Shown piece by piece: positions 31,701 to 34,610 of a DNA stretch of 34,610 bases. Below the pieces are notes generated by a model that saw only the letters and a program-made list of their open reading frames with translations, searched no databases and was not told where the DNA came from. The stretch comes from an uncultured Solirubrobacterales bacterium (GTDB taxonomy: Bacteria > Actinomycetota > Thermoleophilia > Solirubrobacterales > 70-9): NCBI GenBank assembly GCA_903933815.1, contig CAIZLN010000151.1, positions 1 through 34,610 of the forward strand. The letters are read 5' to 3'. A program made the translations under genes and the position numbers. The stretch's first letter is position 1. Each line of letters opens with the position of its first letter.

Positions 31701-33323
31701 GTGGCACGAACTGACCCTGTCTCAAGTCTGCTTGAAGTCGTGACTGAAGCCGCCCGCGAGCTCTCGGGCGACCGTTCGGTTCTGCCCGCGCTTGATCCAG
31801 CCCCTCGTCCGGAGTTGGGAGACTTCAGCTCGAATGCGGCGATGCTGATCGCCAAGCCTCTAGGGCGCGCACCACGCGAGGTCGCTGTCGAGCTCGCCGA
31901 CGCAGTGTCGGACCGGCTGGGCGAATCGCTGGAGCGGGTTGAAGTTGCCGGACCCGGGTTTCTCAATCTCTTCCTGGCGGACGACTGGTACCGGAAAGCG
32001 GTGGAGGAGCTTTCCGGCGACTCAGCACCGGTGCCTGCTGGCGGTGAGTCCGAGCGGATTCTGGTCGAGTTCGTCTCGGCAAACCCCACCGGACCGCTGA
32101 CTGCGGCATCCGGTCGCCACGCGGCTTATGGTGATGCGGTCGCAAGGCTGCTCGTCGCGACCGGCCATCAGGTCTCGACCGAGTACTACGTCAACGACGG
32201 AGGCAGCCAGGTCGAGAGTTTTGCTGCCTCGATCGCCGCCCGGATGAACGGGGATGAACCCCCCGAGAACGGTTATCGCGGCGACTACGTCAACCAGCTC
32301 GCCGACCGGGCCCGCGAAACCGGAATCGGACCGGAGGAACTTGAGCGTCTCGCGCTGGAAGGGGTGGCCTGGATGGTCGAGAGCATCCAGCAATCGCTCG
32401 ACCGTTTCGGCGTGCAGATGGACGATTTCTTCTCCGAGCGTTCGCTCTACCAGGACGGCCTCGTGGAAAAGGGGTTGGAACGTCTGCGAAACGCTGGCCA
32501 CACCTTCGAGGAAGGTGGTGCTCTCTGGCTCCGGACGACTGAGTTCGGCGATGACAAAGACCGTGTCCTGGTCCGCTCCGGTGGAGAACCGACCTACTTT
32601 GGCGCCGACGTGGCCTACCACGCTGACAAGGTCGAGCGTGGGCACGTCCGGCTGCTTGATGTGCTCGGCGCCGACCACCATGGCTACGTGGCGAGAATGG
32701 ACGCCGCCATCAAGTCACTCGGCAAGGAAGACGTCGCTTTCGAGGCTCGCATTCTGCAGATGATCCATCTGGTCGAAGGCGGCAAGCGGACCAAGATGTC
32801 CAAACGGGCCGGAGACATAGTCACCCTCGATGAACTCGTAGCCGACATCGGTGTCGACGCAGCCCGGTTTTTCCTTCTGCAGCGCAGCCACGACAGCACC
32901 ATGGATCTTGACCTCGACCTGGCTCGCTCCCAGTCCTCCGACAACCCGGTCTACTACGTCCAGTACGCCCACGCGCGCATTCAGAGCATTTTGCGAAAGG
33001 CGGCCGATCGTCCGGGCACTGGCAACGGAACGTCGCCAACCCTCCGGACACCGGTCGAGCCAGCCGAAAAGGCGTTGATCTCACTGTTGCTTGCCTTTCC
33101 AGCGGAGGTCCATCAGGCCGCCGGGCGCCGGGCGCCACACCGGATCTGCGCATACGCGACCGAGACCGCAGCGGCATTTCACGCCTTCTACCGGGACTGT
33201 CAGGTGGTGGATGCTCCCGGTGAGGGAACGGAGCAGGCCCGACTGGCACTCTGTGAGAGCACTGCCGCCACCCTGCGTTCGGCTCTCGGGCTACTCGGTA
33301 TCTCGGCGCCGGAGAGCATGTAG
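31701..33323 (+). CDS. argS: Arginyl-tRNA synthetase with altered HIGH motif
   Basis: Class I synthetase charging tRNA-Arg. The product of about 540 residues has the ArgRS N-terminal domain (PELGDFSSNAAMLIAKPLGR), the catalytic core, KMSK at residues 365-368 (TKMSKRAGDIVTL), and the helical anticodon domain with NPVYYVQYAHARI. Where other ArgRS read PLHVGHGRG, this one reads PLTAASGRH, so HIGH is replaced by TAAS at residues 134-137. The surrounding SANPTGPL and AAYGDAVARLL are normal and the gene is otherwise intact. GTG 31701 is preferred (TAGGAT 7 nt upstream); ATG 31692 adds three residues. It is the only synthetase in the window. Confidence 0.93.
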   Translation: MARTDPVSSLLEVVTEAARELSGDRSVLPALDPAPRPELGDFSSNAAMLIAKPLGRAPREVAVELADAVSDRLGESLERVEVAGPGFLNLFLADDWYRKAVEELSGDSAPVPAGGESERILVEFVSANPTGPLTAASGRHAAYGDAVARLLVATGHQVSTEYYVNDGGSQVESFAASIAARMNGDEPPENGYRGDYVNQLADRARETGIGPEELERLALEGVAWMVESIQQSLDRFGVQMDDFFSERSLYQDGLVEKGLERLRNAGHTFEEGGALWLRTTEFGDDKDRVLVRSGGEPTYFGADVAYHADKVERGHVRLLDVLGADHHGYVARMDAAIKSLGKEDVAFEARILQMIHLVEGGKRTKMSKRAGDIVTLDELVADIGVDAARFFLLQRSHDSTMDLDLDLARSQSSDNPVYYVQYAHARIQSILRKAADRPGTGNGTSPTLRTPVEPAEKALISLLLAFPAEVHQAAGRRAPHRICAYATETAAAFHAFYRDCQVVDAPGEGTEQARLALCESTAATLRSALGLLGISAPESM

Positions 33324-33330
33324 GCGGCTC

Positions 33331-33927
33331 CTAAAGGTCGAACTCGGCGAGGTCCCGGTCCAGTCGGGCAGAGTCGGAGCCACCCGGCTTTGGTGAAGAG
33401 CTGCCGCCGGTCTGATCACCCGGGTCATCGGGATCACGGGATCGCCGCCACCGGATTGCTGACCACAGCACACCGAGGGTCGCAAGGATCAAACCGATGA
33501 GCGGAACAAGGTAGACGAAGAAATTGATCTCGTCGTCGTCGGGTAGTCCGAGGACCTGGGGTCCGTACTCAAGCACCAGGGCGTCTTTGATCTCCTCGTT
33601 CGTTTTGCCCTCGCGAATCAGCCGGCGCATGAACACCCGCTGCCGCTCGGCCGCCGGTGCCCGTGACATCCCGAGCAGGGTGCCGCAGATCGGACACATG
33701 ACTTCGTCCTCAAGGTCGGGCAGGTTCGCCCGGATCTGAACCGGCATTGCTACGGAAGATCCCCCTGATCGCGAATCCGGCCCGGCCTGCGAGGCGCTCG
33801 TGGTGTCAGTTCGTGCTGGCGTCTCGGCCACGGCAGTGGTCGCAGATGCTCCGGCGAGTAGCGCCGTTGTCAGCACCAGCGCCGCCAGCCGGCCGTGAAT
33901 ACCTATCACCGGGCGGGCCTTGTTCAA
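33331..33927 (-). CDS. ccmH: Cytochrome c maturation protein CcmH
   Basis: CcmH handles reduction of apocytochrome c cysteines before heme attachment in System I maturation. From TTG 33927 the product is 198 residues: a signal peptide (RLAALVLTTALLAGASATTA), a linker, the redox pair Cys78 and Cys81 in MCPICGTLL, the family helix pattern RLIREGKTNEEIKDALVLEYGP, a transmembrane helix at about 135-158, and a polar tail. The TTG is chosen because GAGG lies 5 nt upstream and the start is 7 nt after the upstream gene stop; GTG 33909 is an alternative. The frame is open to 34191, but that part is a shadow of the thioredoxin gene. Confidence 0.87.
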   Translation of the reverse strand: MNKARPVIGIHGRLAALVLTTALLAGASATTAVAETPARTDTTSASQAGPDSRSGGSSVAMPVQIRANLPDLEDEVMCPICGTLLGMSRAPAAERQRVFMRRLIREGKTNEEIKDALVLEYGPQVLGLPDDDEINFFVYLVPLIGLILATLGVLWSAIRWRRSRDPDDPGDQTGGSSSPKPGGSDSARLDRDLAEFDL

Positions 33928-33934
33928 GATGGCC

Positions 33935-34477
33935 TCATCCCGAGCCGGGCCCCTCGGGTTTTCCGCGATTGAGCGCGGGCGCCGCGAACTCTTCGATCTC
34001 CTCAACGCTGCGGAATGGCCCGGGGAAGTGGGCGACCAGGTTGCCTTCCGGATCCACCAGGAAGGACTCGGGAACCCCGGTGGTCTCGAGATCGTCAGCG
34101 TATGCACCGCTCGCATCGCGAAGCTGCTGGTAGGTGATGTCGTACTCGCGCATGAAGGCGAGGGCGTCTTCTGTGAGGTCCCTCGTGTCAACTCCGAGCA
34201 CCGCTATCCGGGCGCGATTCTCCCACTCGAACCGGTCGAGGGCAGGGGACTCATCGCGACACGGCACACACCAGGAAGCCCAAACGTTGAGCAGCACCCA
34301 CTCGCCGCGGTAGTCGGCGAGTGAGCCCTCTTCCCCGGGGGGCAGGGTCGGAAGGGTGTTCGTCGGGACCGGCTCGCCGGTGGCAATCCCGCCGTCACCA
34401 GCGTTCACCAACCCCCAGGCCAGGAACCCGATCAGGGCGGCCACACCGATTGCGACAAGTGAAGTACGGAGGATCAA
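33935..34477 (-). CDS. TlpA/CcmG-like membrane-anchored thioredoxin
   Basis: Extracytoplasmic thiol-disulfide oxidoreductase of the TlpA/ResA/DsbE class. The 180-residue product has an N-terminal anchor helix at about 5-24 and a thioredoxin domain with WASWCVPC, where Cys70 and Cys73 form the redox pair, and the cis-proline region TTGVPESFLVDPEGN. Sitting directly upstream of ccmH on the same strand, it probably supplies reductant for cytochrome c maturation, as CcmG does. The TTG start has no clear SD; TACTCT lies 8 nt upstream. The other ccm genes are not in the window. Confidence 0.88.
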   Translation of the reverse strand: MILRTSLVAIGVAALIGFLAWGLVNAGDGGIATGEPVPTNTLPTLPPGEEGSLADYRGEWVLLNVWASWCVPCRDESPALDRFEWENRARIAVLGVDTRDLTEDALAFMREYDITYQQLRDASGAYADDLETTGVPESFLVDPEGNLVAHFPGPFRSVEEIEEFAAPALNRGKPEGPGSG

Positions 34478-34485
34478 ACCGCTTC

Positions 34486-34491
34486 AGAGTA
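34486..34491 (-). promoter_or_regulatory. TANNNT box before the ccmG-like gene
   Basis: On the minus strand this reads TACTCT, 8 nt before the TTG at 34477. It is the same hexamer as before uvrC. Confidence 0.4.
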
Positions 34492-34596
34492 TGAACAAGG
34501 ACTCATTCCGGTTCTCCGCGGGGCATTCGGTTCAAGCGTGGAGGGCCTCTTCTGATTTCCGTTTCGGCCGCTACGAACCGCTCTCTTGATTTGGCG

Positions 34597-34602
34597 TAGG
34601 GT
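34597..34602 (+). promoter_or_regulatory. TANNNT box at the right edge, predicting a plus-strand gene just outside
   Basis: TAGGGT, the same hexamer as before the CHAD gene, is followed by 8 nt to the window end. By the pattern seen here, a plus-strand start codon should lie at about 34610-34611. The rest of 34492-34610 shows no convincing gene. Confidence 0.3.
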
Positions 34603-34610
34603 CTGCGATC

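Noticed and set aside
33928-34191. Upstream extension of the ccmH frame
   Set aside because: It lies within the thioredoxin gene; the plausible signal peptide starts at TTG 33927.
34356-34589. A 77-codon plus-strand frame at the right end
   Set aside because: It is antisense to the thioredoxin gene for half its length, with no SD, box or domain.

Overview
The window looks like chromosomal core DNA from a high-G+C actinobacterium. Gene content and style (pst plus polyphosphate genes, uvrC-rapZ next to gap-pgk-tpiA, Tad-type pseudopilins, PknB-like kinase, many GTG/TTG starts, TANNNT boxes close to starts) fit Actinomycetota, probably Thermoleophilia/Solirubrobacterales. The phylum is well supported. 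The class is an inference, resting partly on the unusual ArgRS. No IS element, prophage, CRISPR array, tRNA or rRNA was seen. Genes are tightly packed and no stretch above 300 bp lacks a gene.

Layout. (1) 113-9836 is a phosphate and polyphosphate block, all on +: pstS, pstC, pstA, pstB, phoU, a short Ppx/GppA exopolyphosphatase, a CHAD protein, ppk1, a DUF47 PhoU-like protein and a small membrane protein. Together they import phosphate, gate the importer, and make, bind and degrade polyphosphate. (2) 9833-10642 is an endonuclease/exonuclease/phosphatase-fold enzyme that seems to start at CTG. (3) 10736-13384 holds two TadE-like pseudopilins and a 658-residue fusion of an unknown N-terminal domain, a TadG-like membrane segment, an M15 peptidase and a lytic transglycosylase. 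(4) 13412-14730 holds a MaoC-like hydratase and a convergent crotonase. (5) 14767-24366 has uvrC and rapZ, an ABC-2 exporter pair and a VOC protein, then the glycolytic run gap, pgk, tpiA, gpmI. (6) 24466-27336 has tgt and a second ABC-2 exporter pair. (7) On the minus strand, 27369-29909 has a Ser/Thr kinase, a lipoprotein and a metallophosphoesterase. (8) 29980-33323 has an M48 protease, rlmH and argS. (9) On the minus strand, 33331-34477 has ccmH and a TlpA/CcmG-like thioredoxin of cytochrome c maturation.

Main points for a second look: an arginyl-tRNA synthetase whose HIGH signature reads TAAS while KMSK is intact; the pseudopilin-anchored double cell-wall hydrolase; a recurring TANNNT box 6-8 nt before twelve start codons, suggesting leaderless mRNAs; a probable CTG start; and loss of yvcK/whiA between rapZ and gap, with an exporter and VOC gene in their place.
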